From Paracoccaceae bacterium (GTDB lineage Bacteria > Pseudomonadota > Alphaproteobacteria > Rhodobacterales > Rhodobacteraceae), in assembly GCA_024742405.1 (NCBI GenBank), contig JANSYP010000002.1, forward strand, positions 186,001 through 250,000: 64,000 nucleotides of DNA, written 5' to 3'. Below are positions 7,821-18,359 of this stretch, one piece after another. A program made the translations under genes and the position numbers. Numbering within the stretch: position 1 is the stretch's first letter; each line of letters begins with the position of its first letter. The notes under the pieces were generated by a model. That model was given only the letters and a program-made list of their open reading frames with translations. It did no database searches and was not told where the DNA came from.

Positions 7821-9098
7821 ATGTCTGCCTCCGACATCCAGCCCGCCCCGGACGGCACCCCGACCCTGGCGGAGATGACCCGTGTCTTTGCAAGGATCGG
7901 GATTCTTTCTTTCGGTGGTCCCGCGGCACAGATTGCTTTGATGCACCGCGAGTTGGTCGATGAGCGCCCCTGGCTGAGCGAAGAACAGTTTCTCGGCGCG
8001 CTGAGTTTTTGCACATTGCTGCCCGGACCGGAGGCGATGCAACTGGCAACCTACGCGGGCTGGCGGGTTCATGGCGTGGTCGGCGGGCTGATAGGCGGGC
8101 TGCTTTTCGTGTTGCCGGGCGCCGCCGTGATGGCCTGCCTCGCGCTGGCCTATGCCTATTTCGGACAGGTCCCGCTGGTCGAGGCGCTGTTTCTGGGCAT
8201 CAAGGCGACGGTCGTGGTGATCGTGTTGCAGGCCCTGCAGAAAGTCGCGACCCGAGCGCTCAAGTCCACCGACCGTTGGATCATCGCGGGGCTGTCCTTT
8301 CTCGGCATCTTCGTGCTGAACCTGCCCTTTCCCCTGATCATCCTCTGCGCGGCAGCCTATGGCTTTGCCACGGCGCGGGCCGGTGACCAGCCGCCGCCCG
8401 AGGTCGCAGGTGCACGCCCGCTGCGGACTGCCGCGATCTGGACCGCAATCTGGCTTGCGCCCCTTTCGTTGCTCGCGCTCAGTGGCGCAGATCTGCTGAC
8501 CGAGATCGCGCTCTTTTTTGCCCAGTTGGCCGTCGTCACTTTCGGCGGGGCCTATGCAGTGCTGGCCTATATGACCCAGCAGGTGGTGCAGGACTATGGC
8601 TGGATCACGACTGCGCAGATGATGGACGGGCTCGGACTGGCAGAGACCACGCCGGGGCCGCTGATCCTCGTGACCCAGTTCGTCGGCATGCTGGCGGGGT
8701 TCGGCAGCGATGGCGCGGGGCTGGCGCTTTTGGCCGGTATCGTCACACTCTGGATGACCTTCGTTCCGAGCTTTCTCTTTATCTTCGTGGGCGCGCCCTT
8801 CATCGAATGGATCGCCTCGCGGCCGCGCCTGGCCGCGGCCCTGTCAGCCACCACCGCCGCGGTGGTCGGTGTGATTCTGAACCTCACGGTCTGGTTCGCG
8901 CTGCACGTATTCTTTGCCGAGGTGGGAACTCTCCGGGCAGGACCGATCGGCATGCCCTGGCCGATTTTTTCCAGCTTCACACCCGTTGCAGCCCTGCTTT
9001 GCGCTATCGCCACCACGCTCCTGCTGTGGCGCGGATGGCCTTTGCCCGGTACGCTCGCGGTAATGGCAGCCCTTGGCGCCGCCACTGCGATGTTCTAG
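7821..9098 (+). CDS. chrA: ChrA-type chromate transporter (two fused CHR domains)
   Basis: An inner-membrane transporter of about 425 residues belonging to the long-chain CHR family, which exports chromate in exchange with or driven by the proton gradient. The two homologous halves are visible: the first has LSFGGPAAQI and LLPGPEAMQLA, the second VTFGGAYAVL and TTPGPLILVTQFVG. Each half is followed by several hydrophobic helices, about ten in total. The ATG at 7821 is used because GAGCAGG precedes it; an ATG seven codons upstream is possible. No chrB-like regulator is next to it, so induction by chromate cannot be inferred from context. Confidence 0.9.
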   Translation: MSASDIQPAPDGTPTLAEMTRVFARIGILSFGGPAAQIALMHRELVDERPWLSEEQFLGALSFCTLLPGPEAMQLATYAGWRVHGVVGGLIGGLLFVLPGAAVMACLALAYAYFGQVPLVEALFLGIKATVVVIVLQALQKVATRALKSTDRWIIAGLSFLGIFVLNLPFPLIILCAAAYGFATARAGDQPPPEVAGARPLRTAAIWTAIWLAPLSLLALSGADLLTEIALFFAQLAVVTFGGAYAVLAYMTQQVVQDYGWITTAQMMDGLGLAETTPGPLILVTQFVGMLAGFGSDGAGLALLAGIVTLWMTFVPSFLFIFVGAPFIEWIASRPRLAAALSATTAAVVGVILNLTVWFALHVFFAEVGTLRAGPIGMPWPIFSSFTPVAALLCAIATTLLLWRGWPLPGTLAVMAALGAATAMF

Positions 9099-9184
9099 GA
9101 AATACCGGGAGAAATCGCGCCGGGTCTTGGCTTCCCGTGCGTTACGCTGTTCAGATGGTCAGGACAGAAGCGGAAGGACGGTCC

Positions 9185-9673
9185 ATGACGCGCGGCATTG
9201 AATATGGTCAACTCATGCACAAGGCGATGCGCTCGCTGATCATGCAGGTGTTGGCGGATGTCGCGGAAGACGGGCTGCCCGGAGAGCACCATTTCTTCAT
9301 CACCTTTGACACGCGGCACCCCGATGTGGAGTTGGCCGAGTGGCTGACCGAACGCTATCCGGACGAGATGACGATCGTTATCCAGCACTGGTTCGAGAAC
9401 CTTACCGTGGGATCGGACGGCTTTTCCGTGACGCTGAATTTCGGCGACCAGCCCGAAACCGTCTTCGTACCCTACAGCGCCATTCGCACCTTCGTTGATC
9501 CCTCCGTCGAGTTCGGCCTCCGGTTCGAAACCCACAGCGCCGACGACGAAGACGTGGATGAGGATGAAGAAGACACCGAAGGCGAAGCCGAGATGGCCGA
9601 GGATGTCGAAGTCGAAGAGGTCGAACGCCACGGCGACGCCGAAATCGTCAGCCTCGACAGCTTCCGCAAGTAA
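9185..9673 (+). CDS. sspB: Alphaproteobacterial SspB, adaptor for ClpXP
   Basis: A 162-residue stringent starvation protein B of the alphaproteobacterial type, which tethers ssrA-tagged proteins and other substrates to the ClpXP protease in the cytoplasm. The N-terminal folded domain contains HFFITFDT, a [15 protein letters not shown] stretch and [17 protein letters not shown], as in Caulobacter SspB. A long acidic linker ([14 protein letters not shown] and following) leads to a short C-terminal tail (IVSLDSFRK), which in the family docks on ClpX. The ATG at 9185 has GGAAGGA upstream. It lies ahead of fumC in the same direction, a neighbourhood common in this family. Confidence 0.92.
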   Translation: MTRGIEYGQLMHKAMRSLIMQVLADVAEDGLPGEHHFFITFDTRHPDVELAEWLTERYPDEMTIVIQHWFENLTVGSDGFSVTLNFGDQPETVFVPYSAIRTFVDPSVEFGLRFETHSADDEDVDEDEEDTEGEAEMAEDVEVEEVERHGDAEIVSLDSFRK

Positions 9674-9777
9674 GCTCCGCACGGCGCGACGCGCTTTCGG
9701 GTGCGGCGGCAGCGCGTTTGCCCCGCCGGGCGCAGCGTCCTAGAAGCGGGCAACATTGCCGCGAAGGACCAGGATCC

Positions 9778-11172
<1,395 letters not shown>

Positions 11173-11175
11173 CCC

Positions 11176-11796
11176 ATGGCCGGACCGGGGACAGATCCGA
11201 ACGCCGCCGGTCTGGTCTTCTGGTTCGATTTCGCGTCGAGCTACTCATACCTCAGCGCGATGCGGATCGAGGCCGCGGCCCGGAAAGCGGACGTCGCGAT
11301 TGTGTGGCGCCCGTTCCTGCTCGGGCCCATTTTCAACGCACAGGGCTGGGCGACGTCACCCTTCAACCTCTATCCGGCGAAGGGTGCGTATATGTGGCGC
11401 GACCTGGAACGGCGCTGCGGCGCGCGTGGCCTGCCGCTAAAGCGCCCACCGGGCTTTCCGCAGAACGGGCTGCGCGCGGCGCGGATCGCCCTTGCCGCCA
11501 GCGAAACGCCGCAATTAGCCGCCTTTTGCCGGGCCGTGTTTCGCGCAGGCTTTGCCGAAACCCGCGATATCGCCGAGCCCGCGACCCTGGAATGGGCGCT
11601 CGAGCAAGCCAAGCTGCCCAAAACGCTGCTGGATGCCGCCGACGATCCCGAGCGCAAGGCCGAACTGCGCGCCATTGGCGACGAGGCCGCGGCACGGGGA
11701 CTGTTCGGGGCCCCGAGCTTCACCGTTGGAGACGAGCTTTTTTGGGGCGACGATCGGCTTGAAGAGGCTCTGGCCTGGGCGCGGGACGCAAAGTGA
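11176..11796 (+). CDS. 2-hydroxychromene-2-carboxylate isomerase family (DsbA-fold, kappa-GST-like)
   Basis: A 206-residue protein of the HCCA isomerase/kappa-class glutathione transferase family. Recognisable parts are FWFDFASSYSYLS at the N-terminus (Ser in place of the DsbA cysteine pair), WRPFLLGPIF, and a C-terminal GLFGAPSFTVGDELFWGDDRL typical of this fold. In naphthalene degradation the family isomerises 2-hydroxychromene-2-carboxylate using glutathione, but chromosomal copies beside housekeeping genes usually have no proven substrate. It starts 3 nt after fumC and is probably co-transcribed. Confidence 0.85.
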   Translation: MAGPGTDPNAAGLVFWFDFASSYSYLSAMRIEAAARKADVAIVWRPFLLGPIFNAQGWATSPFNLYPAKGAYMWRDLERRCGARGLPLKRPPGFPQNGLRAARIALAASETPQLAAFCRAVFRAGFAETRDIAEPATLEWALEQAKLPKTLLDAADDPERKAELRAIGDEAAARGLFGAPSFTVGDELFWGDDRLEEALAWARDAK

Positions 11797-11967
11797 CTGG
11801 GCCCTTGACCGTGATTGCGGCCCGACCGCACTGTCGAGGTCAATCTTGAGCGGAGGGGACATGCGTCGGCAGAGCCGCAGGACAAGCCGGAGCCTACAGA
11901 ATCGGTGCAGAGACGCACGCGGAGGTCGCCCGCAGCCCGGCACTGACGCAACACGGGCGTCCTGACC

Positions 11968-12159
11968 ATGGCCGACCGTCCCATCAGCCTCTCCAAGCAT
12001 CGCAAGGCCCGCGCCCGTGCGGAGAAACGTGCGACCGCCGAGGTGAACGCCGCGAAATTCGGCCGCAGCAAGGCCGAAAAGCTGGCCGAGCGTCAGCAAC
12101 AGACCCGAGACGCCACGAAGCTCGACGGACATAGACGCGACCATGACCCCGAAGGGTGA
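11968..12159 (+). CDS. DUF4169 small basic protein
   Basis: A 63-residue Lys/Arg/Ala-rich protein matching the DUF4169 pattern: LSKHRKARARAEKR followed by a heptad-like helical stretch with NAAKFGRSKAEK. It has no signal peptide or membrane segment and would be a charged alpha-helix in the cytoplasm. It overlaps the start of the RHH gene by 17 nt, so the two are probably translated together. Function unknown; the pairing with an RHH-domain gene after fumC recurs in this bacterial family as far as I recall. Confidence 0.8.
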   Translation: MADRPISLSKHRKARARAEKRATAEVNAAKFGRSKAEKLAERQQQTRDATKLDGHRRDHDPEG

Positions 12160-12388
12160 CCTGCGCCCCCGCAAACACTCTCTGACGCTCAAGGGACACC
12201 GCACAAGCGTGTCGCTTGAGGACCCGTTCTGGCGCGCGTTTCTGGAGATCGCCCGCGAACGGAACATGTCAATCAGTGCGCTGGCCTCCGAAATCGACGC
12301 CGCGCGCGGGCTGGATTGCGGGCTGGCCTCTGCCATCCGGGTCCATATCCTGGCCCACTACCGCGCGATGGCGGAGCGGCAGGCGTGA
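12143..12388 (+). CDS. Ribbon-helix-helix domain protein
   Basis: An 81-residue protein of the RHH_4 type. The strand-helix-helix unit is visible as HRTSVSLEDPFWRAFLEIA followed by the second helix, SISALASEIDAARG. RHH proteins of this class are usually DNA-binding or partner-binding regulators, but this subgroup has no described target. The gene overlaps the 3' end of the DUF4169 gene, and its TGA overlaps the GTG start of the next gene, implying translational coupling across three genes. Confidence 0.8.
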   Translation: MTPKGDLRPRKHSLTLKGHRTSVSLEDPFWRAFLEIARERNMSISALASEIDAARGLDCGLASAIRVHILAHYRAMAERQA

Positions 12389-13482
12389 CCCACCCTATAG
12401 TGATCGCGCTGCCCGGAATCGTGTTGCCGGAAACCGGTCCCTTGCGCCGCCATGTGCGCCCGCCCGAGCGACGAACAGAACTCTATCTGGAGCGCTATGA
12501 CCGGCGCACGCTGATCTACGACGCTGTTCGCCTGCCCGGAGGAGGCGTCTGTCTGACCACTCCGCGACTGCTCAACCTCTGGCCGCTCCTGCGCGACGGA
12601 CTTCGGCGCAGCGGGGTGGCGGTAAGGCGTCGAAAATACCTGCGGTGCGAGCAGATCACGCTGCGCGGTCTCACCGCAGGGCTGGAGCCGGAGATCGGTG
12701 GGTCGCCCGTCCCCCTGCCGCTGCGCGCCAGTGGCGCGCCGCTCTTTGCCGGGATGCGGGTGCTCATGGCAGTCAACAAGGACAATGATCTGGACTGGAT
12801 CGCCGACTGGGCCCGGTTCCACGCCCTGCGGCATGGGGCGGATGGCGTGCTGCTCTTCGACAACGGCTCGACGGCTTATTCGCCCGAGGACGCCGCCGCG
12901 CGGCTCAGCGAGGTTCCCGGCATGGCCCGCGCGGTCGTCGTCTCCGCCCCGTTCCCCTATGGACCGGCGGACAAGGGCGGGCGGTTCGACGTGCCGCCGC
13001 GCTTTTTCCAGACCGCGATGCTCAACCTCGCACGGCGGGATTTCGTGGCTCAGGCGCGCGCTGTGCTGAGTGTGGACATCGACGAAATGGTGACCGGGCC
13101 GCAGGGCGAGAGCATCTTTGCCGCCGCCGAACGCCACCCGTTGGGGATGGTCACGATCCCCGGCATCTGGGTCTTCCCGCCGCCGGGCACTGAAGGTCCG
13201 GTGCCGCAACGGGCGCATCTGTGGCAGGCGGACCCGACCCAGCCTTGCCACCAGAAATGGTGCATCGCCCCGAGCGGGCCCATGGGACGCGTCGGCTGGC
13301 ATGTGCACAGTCTGGGCGGACCGCTGCAGCCGCTTTTTACCGTCAGCAAAGACTTCGAGCTGCTGCATTGCCGCGCCACGTCAACCGGGTGGAAACCGGG
13401 CCGCTTCGCGCCGCCGGCGGCAGTGAGCCAGGACCCTGAGATCGCCGCGTTGTTCGACAGCGTTTTCGGGAACGCAGTTTAG
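12385..13482 (+). CDS. Glycosyltransferase family 2-like protein
   Basis: A 365-residue protein resembling the Glyco_tranf_2_4 / GT92-like group. The middle part shows the nucleotide-sugar binding pattern: VNKDNDLDWIADWARFHALR, a VLLFDNGST segment, and LSVDIDEMV, where the DxD would bind metal. The GTG at 12385 is chosen as start because it overlaps the stop of the RHH gene and continues directly into a conserved-looking N-terminus. No membrane helix is evident. The acceptor is unknown. The stop codon region overlaps the end of ccdA by 4 nt in convergent orientation. Confidence 0.65.
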   Translation: MTHPIVIALPGIVLPETGPLRRHVRPPERRTELYLERYDRRTLIYDAVRLPGGGVCLTTPRLLNLWPLLRDGLRRSGVAVRRRKYLRCEQITLRGLTAGLEPEIGGSPVPLPLRASGAPLFAGMRVLMAVNKDNDLDWIADWARFHALRHGADGVLLFDNGSTAYSPEDAAARLSEVPGMARAVVVSAPFPYGPADKGGRFDVPPRFFQTAMLNLARRDFVAQARAVLSVDIDEMVTGPQGESIFAAAERHPLGMVTIPGIWVFPPPGTEGPVPQRAHLWQADPTQPCHQKWCIAPSGPMGRVGWHVHSLGGPLQPLFTVSKDFELLHCRATSTGWKPGRFAPPAAVSQDPEIAALFDSVFGNAV

Positions 13483-14243
13483 CCCAGGACGGCGAGGGCG
13501 GGAAACTGCTCCAGCAGCCACCAGGAGAACCACGTAAAGGCGCCGCTGAGCATGGCAATGCCCACAAGCAGCAGCAGCGCGCCCATGACCTTTTCGATCA
13601 GCGCCATATGCCGCTTCAGCCGCCCCATCAAGCCGACGGCCCGGTGAAGGTAAAACGCGGCCAGCAAGAATGGGATGCCGAGCCCGGCGGCATAGACTGC
13701 CAGCAGTGTTGTGCCCCGTGTGATGGACGCCTCCGACGCTGCGAGCGACAGGATCGCCCCCAGTTGCGGTCCAATGCAGGGCGTCCAACCAAAGGCAAAG
13801 GCCAGCCCGAGCACGTAGGCGCCAAAAGCGGAGCCGCCCTGATCGCCCACATCCACCCGGGCCTCGCGGTCGAGGATCGGAATGCGGAAGACGCCGAGGA
13901 AATGCAGACCGAACACGATCACGATGCACCCTGCGATCTGGGCAAATAGCTCCTGATTGCGCAGGAAGAACGTCCCAAATGCGGACGCGGTAAATCCGAG
14001 AAACAGAAAAACCGTTGAAAGTCCCATCACGAAAAACAGGGCCGGCAGCATTGCCTTACGCCGTGTTTCGGCCACCGACTGCTTGTCCTCGGTGACGTCG
14101 TGGAGGGAAATCCCGCCCATGTAGGCCAGGTAGGGCGGCACGATGGGCAGCACGCAGGGCGATAGGAACGATATCATCCCCGCCAGCAGTGCGACAAACA
14201 TCGCGGGCAACAGGCCCGCGTCGATGATTTCGATACCGAACAT
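13479..14243 (-). CDS. ccdA: CcdA-type thiol-disulfide transporter for cytochrome c biogenesis
   Basis: A 254-residue inner-membrane protein of the DsbD/CcdA family that carries reducing equivalents from cytoplasmic thioredoxin to the periplasm, keeping apocytochrome c cysteines reduced. The two redox cysteines sit in characteristic helix motifs, MISFLSPCVLPIVPPYLAY in the first transmembrane segment and FGWTPCIGPQLG in the fourth. About six to seven hydrophobic helices are visible. It is somewhat longer than Bacillus CcdA because of a soluble loop between the first two helices. The gene ends inside the stop of the convergent glycosyltransferase-like gene. Confidence 0.92.
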   Translation of the reverse strand: MFGIEIIDAGLLPAMFVALLAGMISFLSPCVLPIVPPYLAYMGGISLHDVTEDKQSVAETRRKAMLPALFFVMGLSTVFLFLGFTASAFGTFFLRNQELFAQIAGCIVIVFGLHFLGVFRIPILDREARVDVGDQGGSAFGAYVLGLAFAFGWTPCIGPQLGAILSLAASEASITRGTTLLAVYAAGLGIPFLLAAFYLHRAVGLMGRLKRHMALIEKVMGALLLLVGIAMLSGAFTWFSWWLLEQFPALAVLG

Positions 14244-14373
14244 AGGTGTGACCTATCCGATCCCGCGCCGATGCGCAGCGCGCATGCTGTCACATTGCCG
14301 TGGTTGGCTGAAACAGCGCGCCTGACCCAAGCGGCGGGCTTTTCAATCTCGAGCCGGGGGATATGGTGCGCAC

Positions 14374-14601
14374 ATGACCGCTGATGAAGAACTCGACGCC
14401 ACGGGGCTTTTGTGCCCTCTGCCGGTGCTCAAGGCTCGAAAACGCCTGCAGTCCATGGCCTCGGGTCAGGTTCTGGCCCTGCTCGCAACGGATCCTGCGG
14501 CGGTCGTGGATGTGCCGCATTTCTGTACAGAGGCCGGGCATGAGTTGGTCGCGCAGACCGACAGCGCGGCCGGTCAGCGCTATTTCATTCGCAAGGGCTG
14601 A
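14374..14601 (+). CDS. tusA: TusA-like sulfurtransferase
   Basis: A 75-residue protein of the TusA/SirA family. The signature LDATGLLCPLPVLKARKRL is at residues 7-25 with the sulfur-carrying Cys14 in a CPxP context. Members carry persulfide sulfur for tRNA thiolation, molybdenum cofactor or sulfur oxidation pathways. The gene stands alone between ccdA and rne, so the particular pathway cannot be fixed; assignment as true TusA rather than another family member is provisional. Confidence 0.85.
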   Translation: MTADEELDATGLLCPLPVLKARKRLQSMASGQVLALLATDPAAVVDVPHFCTEAGHELVAQTDSAAGQRYFIRKG

Positions 14602-14643
14602 AAAGGCCTCGGGAAAACCGGACCTAAACCTGCTCCGATCGTA

Positions 14644-14666
14644 GCGCGACGGAGGTCTCCATCGCG
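14644..14666. terminator. Stem-loop between convergent tusA-like gene and rne
   Basis: An interrupted inverted repeat (GCGCGA-x-GGA against TCC-x-TCGCGC) lies between the ends of the two convergent genes. There is no clear T-run, so it is a candidate transcript end only. Confidence 0.3.
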
Positions 14667-14678
14667 CGACAGTCCGAC

Positions 14679-17600
14679 TCAGGCGCCCATCGACCACCAG
14701 CCACGGCGCTTGGGCTTGGGCGGCTCAGCGGGTTTCGCCGCCTCTTCCGGTGCGGCCTTTGGCGCGATCTCTTCTCGCGCTGCGGGCGCATCAAAGGCGT
14801 CTGCAGCGGGCTCGATCGCTTCAGCCGCTTCGTCGGCAAGCGCGGCTTCGGTCGCCTCAGGCTCAGCGTGAGGAATGTCCTCGGCTTGCGTCGCTGGCTC
14901 TGGAGCGTCCGCCGATGGCTCCGGCATCTCGGCCGCAGCGCCCTGTTCATCATCGGACGCCTGTTCGGCGGGTGCTTCTGCTACCAACGGACCTGGCGTC
15001 TCGTCGGCCTCGGCGGCCGGCTCTGCCCCGACTTCGGAGAACGCCACCCCTTCGGCAGCGGCGACCACCGCTCCGTTCTGGGCTGTGCCGGCGCTCTCTT
15101 CTTCGGAGGCGTCCCGGCCTTTTGCTGTATCACCGGTGTTGTCGCCATTCCGCCTGCGGCCGCGACCGCCGCGGCTGCGCCGGCGACGGGGTTGCGCCTC
15201 GGATCCTTCGGCGCCGTCTTCGTTGCTGGCTTCAACGCTGTCTGAGCTATCCCCTGTTGCAGCGTCGGCCTCCTGGGGATCGCCGGCCTCCGACGACACA
15301 CCCGTAGCCTCGTCACCGCCATTGCCACCGGACTTGCGCCGCCGACGACGACGGCGCCGCTTGCGCCCGCCGCCCTGGCCTTCGTCGCTTTCGCTGTCAG
15401 CCTCGACCTCTGGAGGCGCCGCTGTGTCTTGGGCTTCCACTTCCTCGGCTTCGATCTCTTCAAGATCCGGCATAAAGGCGGTTGTATCCACCGACACCAC
15501 CGGAGCGGTCGCTTCGACCTTGCGCGTCGCGGTCTTGAATTTCTCGATGCGGAAATCAGGGCTGATCAGATGTGGATCCGCTTCGATCCGGATCGACAGC
15601 CCGTAGCGGGTCTCGATCTGGGCGATATGCTCGCGCTTGTTGTTCATCAGGAAATTCGCAATCCCGATCGGGGCCGCGATCAGGACCTCGCGGGAGCGGC
15701 GGCGCACGCCTTCCTCTTCCACCTCGCGCAGGATGTTGAGCGCCAGATTGTCGTCGGAGCGAATCAAACCGGTGCCGTGGCAGGTGCTGCACGGTTTGGT
15801 CGTGGCCTCGATCATACCCGGCCGCAGACGCTGGCGGGACATCTCCAACAGGCCAAAGCCCGAGATGCGGCCGACCTGGATACGGGCGCGATCGTTCTTG
15901 AGCTTGTCCTTGAACCTCTTCTCGACAGCCGCGTTGTTCTTGCGCTCTTCCATGTCGATGAAGTCGATCACGATGAGCCCGGCGAGGTCGCGAAGACGCA
16001 ACTGCCGCGCGATCTCTTCGGCGGCTTCCAGGTTGGTGTTGAGCGCGGTTTGCTCGATCGAGCCTTCCTTGGTCGCCTTGCCGGAGTTCACGTCGATGGC
16101 GACCAGCGCCTCGGTCACGCCGATCACGATGTAACCACCCGACTTGAGCTTCACGGTCGGATTGAACATCGCGCCAAGATAGCTTTCCACCTGAAACCGC
16201 GCGAAGAGCGGCAGGGGATCGGTGTACTGCTTCACGTTCTTGGCGTGGGACGGCATGATCATCTTCATGAAGTCCTTGGCCGTCCGGTACCCGGCCTCGC
16301 CTTCGACCAGAACCTCGTCGATCTCGCGCGTGTAGAGGTCGCGGATTGAGCGTTTGATCAGGTCGCCTTCCTCGTAGATCTTGGTCGGCGCGATGGACTG
16401 CAGAGTCAGTTCGCGGATCTGTTCCCAGAGCCGTTGCAGATATTCGTAGTCGCGCTTGATCTCTGACTTGGTGCGCTTGGCACCCGCGGTTCGGATGATC
16501 AGGCCCGCGCCATCGGGCACGTCAATCTCGGCGGCGATCTGCTTGAGCTTCTTGCGGTCGACTGCGTTGGTGATCTTGCGGCTGATCCCGCCGCCACGGG
16601 CGGTGTTGGGCATCAGAACGCAGTAGCGGCCGGCGAGGCTGAGATAGGTCGTCAGGGCCGCGCCCTTGTTGCCGCGCTCTTCCTTGACCACCTGGACCAG
16701 CATGATCTGCCGGACCTTGACGACTTCCTGGATCTTGTACCGGCGCGGGCGTGGTTTGCGCGGCGGCCGTATCTCATCGGGTGTGTCATCGTCGGCGACG
16801 GCCTCGATGCTGTCGTCCTGCAGCACGTCCTGGGGCGCTTCGCCGGCAGGCTCATCGACCGCCTCGCTATCGCCGTCGGCGCTGCTCGTTTCGGCCTCAG
16901 GGGCCTCGTCTGCGTCCGACGCCGCCATGTCGGCGTTCTCGGCCTCCGCAGGCGCTTCCGCTTCGTCCGGCGACGGGCTGTGAGCGTTTTCGGTCCTGGC
17001 GTCAGCAGACGCCGCTTCGTCATTGCCAGCGGCAGCCTCTGGGGCAGGCTCCGATGGGGCTGCTTCGGCAGCGGGCGCGTTTGCTGTTTCGACGCTTTCG
17101 GCCTCAGGCACAGCTTCGGGCTCCGCGGCGGCACCCTTTGTGCTGGCGTCCTCGTCAGAGGTCGTCACGGCATCGTCGTCGCCCAGCCGTTCGTTGGCCG
17201 CGATCGAGCCACCCGACGGACGGTCCTTGTCTTCTTCTTCGTCGCCATCAGCAGACTCCGGTGCGTCCGCGGCGGCCTCGGTCGCGGCAATCTCTTCTGC
17301 AACTGCGACGTCGGGGCTGGTCTCAACTTCTGTGGCGGCCTCATCGGGCGACGCCTCACCGGTGTCCGCACCGTCCTCGGCCTGCTCCGCTGCAACCTCG
17401 GACTCTGTCACCGGCAACCCAGCACCAAGGATGTCTTCGGCCAAGCTTTGCTCCGGGTTCGCTGCAGGGGCAAGTTCCACAACATCCATACCTGCAATCC
17501 CGGCAGGGGGCGTCGCATCGGCGGTCTCTGCGCTTGCTGTCCTGTCCGTGTCCAGCACGGCATCAACCGCGTCGATCGGATCAGCCTTGGAGTCGTCGCT

Positions 17601-17981
17601 GGTCTCGGCAGACTTGCCGCGACGCGAACGCGAACGGCGCGGCTTGGACTTCACCGTCTCTTCGTCGCCGTCTTCGTCGCGCAACGACTGGGCGTAGGCG
17701 CGTTCCTCGGCCATCAGCGCTTCGCGGTCCGCGACCGGAATCTGGTAGTAGTCGGGGTGGATCTCGGAAAAGGCGAGAAATCCGTGCCTGTTGCCGCCAT
17801 AATCGACAAAGGCCGCCTGAAGCGAGGGTTCGACCCTCGTGACCTTCGCTAGATAGATGTTTCCAGCAAGCTGGCGCTTGTTTTCGGACTCAAAGTCGAA
17901 TTCCTCGACCTTGCTTCCGTCCACCACAACCACGCGGGTTTCTTCCGCGTGTGTGGCGTCGATCAGCATTTTGTTCGCCAT
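14679..17981 (-). CDS. rne: Ribonuclease E
   Basis: RNase E, 1100 residues, the endonuclease that starts mRNA decay and rRNA/tRNA processing. The start MANKMLIDATHAEETRVVV is typical of alphaproteobacterial RNase E; an in-frame ATG five codons upstream is less likely. The S1 domain is interrupted by roughly 300 residues rich in Ala, Glu, Asp and Pro (about residues 110-415) before it resumes at the RYKIQEVVKVRQIMLVQVVKE region. The catalytic DNase I-like subdomain has VAIDVNSGKATKEGSIE and LIVIDFIDM with the metal-binding aspartates; the Zn-link is CSTCHGTG. The C-terminal ~330 residues are low-complexity with Arg-rich patches (RKRRRRRRRRK), expected to bind RNA and degradosome partners. Confidence 0.96.
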   Translation of the reverse strand: MANKMLIDATHAEETRVVVVDGSKVEEFDFESENKRQLAGNIYLAKVTRVEPSLQAAFVDYGGNRHGFLAFSEIHPDYYQIPVADREALMAEERAYAQSLRDEDGDEETVKSKPRRSRSRRGKSAETSDDSKADPIDAVDAVLDTDRTASAETADATPPAGIAGMDVVELAPAANPEQSLAEDILGAGLPVTESEVAAEQAEDGADTGEASPDEAATEVETSPDVAVAEEIAATEAAADAPESADGDEEEDKDRPSGGSIAANERLGDDDAVTTSDEDASTKGAAAEPEAVPEAESVETANAPAAEAAPSEPAPEAAAGNDEAASADARTENAHSPSPDEAEAPAEAENADMAASDADEAPEAETSSADGDSEAVDEPAGEAPQDVLQDDSIEAVADDDTPDEIRPPRKPRPRRYKIQEVVKVRQIMLVQVVKEERGNKGAALTTYLSLAGRYCVLMPNTARGGGISRKITNAVDRKKLKQIAAEIDVPDGAGLIIRTAGAKRTKSEIKRDYEYLQRLWEQIRELTLQSIAPTKIYEEGDLIKRSIRDLYTREIDEVLVEGEAGYRTAKDFMKMIMPSHAKNVKQYTDPLPLFARFQVESYLGAMFNPTVKLKSGGYIVIGVTEALVAIDVNSGKATKEGSIEQTALNTNLEAAEEIARQLRLRDLAGLIVIDFIDMEERKNNAAVEKRFKDKLKNDRARIQVGRISGFGLLEMSRQRLRPGMIEATTKPCSTCHGTGLIRSDDNLALNILREVEEEGVRRRSREVLIAAPIGIANFLMNNKREHIAQIETRYGLSIRIEADPHLISPDFRIEKFKTATRKVEATAPVVSVDTTAFMPDLEEIEAEEVEAQDTAAPPEVEADSESDEGQGGGRKRRRRRRRRKSGGNGGDEATGVSSEAGDPQEADAATGDSSDSVEASNEDGAEGSEAQPRRRRSRGGRGRRRNGDNTGDTAKGRDASEEESAGTAQNGAVVAAAEGVAFSEVGAEPAAEADETPGPLVAEAPAEQASDDEQGAAAEMPEPSADAPEPATQAEDIPHAEPEATEAALADEAAEAIEPAADAFDAPAAREEIAPKAAPEEAAKPAEPPKPKRRGWWSMGA

Positions 17982-18359
17982 TATGTCTCTTCGCACCGGT
18001 CTGACCGGGCACGCATTGCGGCCCGCACAGAGCTGGGTGTCTGGTTAAAGCGGAGAGACGGGCATTGCTCAGCTCGAAAGTGGCGGGGGATCCGCGCGAA
18101 CTGTATTTGGGCACTGCGTCGCGTCTCATCGCGTTTCTTCTCCGATGCCACGGGGGCATCATTTCGCGGTTGCCGCGGTATAGGGTTCCACTGACAAACC
18201 GAAGGCCCTGGGGGGCGTTTCGACCCCTCCGGCAGGGCACAATAGCAGCGACCGGCGGATCGGAGGGGAGAAATTCTATCGTCGGGTCAACTCCGACTCC
18301 CCTCATAAAGCGCACAGACGGGACAAATACAATCCTAAACTGCGCCGACGCGCGCCAGT
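17982..18359 (-). other. 378-nt structured leader upstream of rne, no gene recognised
   Basis: The region lies between the dctD stop and the rne start, all on the minus strand. Two hairpins are visible: GATGCC/GGCATC at 18144-18160 (6 bp, 5-nt loop) and a longer one at 18205-18238 with GCCCTG/CAGGGC outside and a GGGG/CCCC core. The latter could end dctD transcripts or belong to a long rne 5' untranslated region; long leaders are used for RNase E autoregulation in enterobacteria, but this is only an analogy. I found no ORF with coding character. Confidence 0.4.

Noticed and set aside
16751-17852. Two long plus-strand frames opposite the RNase E acidic insert
   Set aside because: Arg/Pro/Gly-rich translations are what the complement of Ala/Glu/Asp-rich coding DNA produces; no domain is visible.
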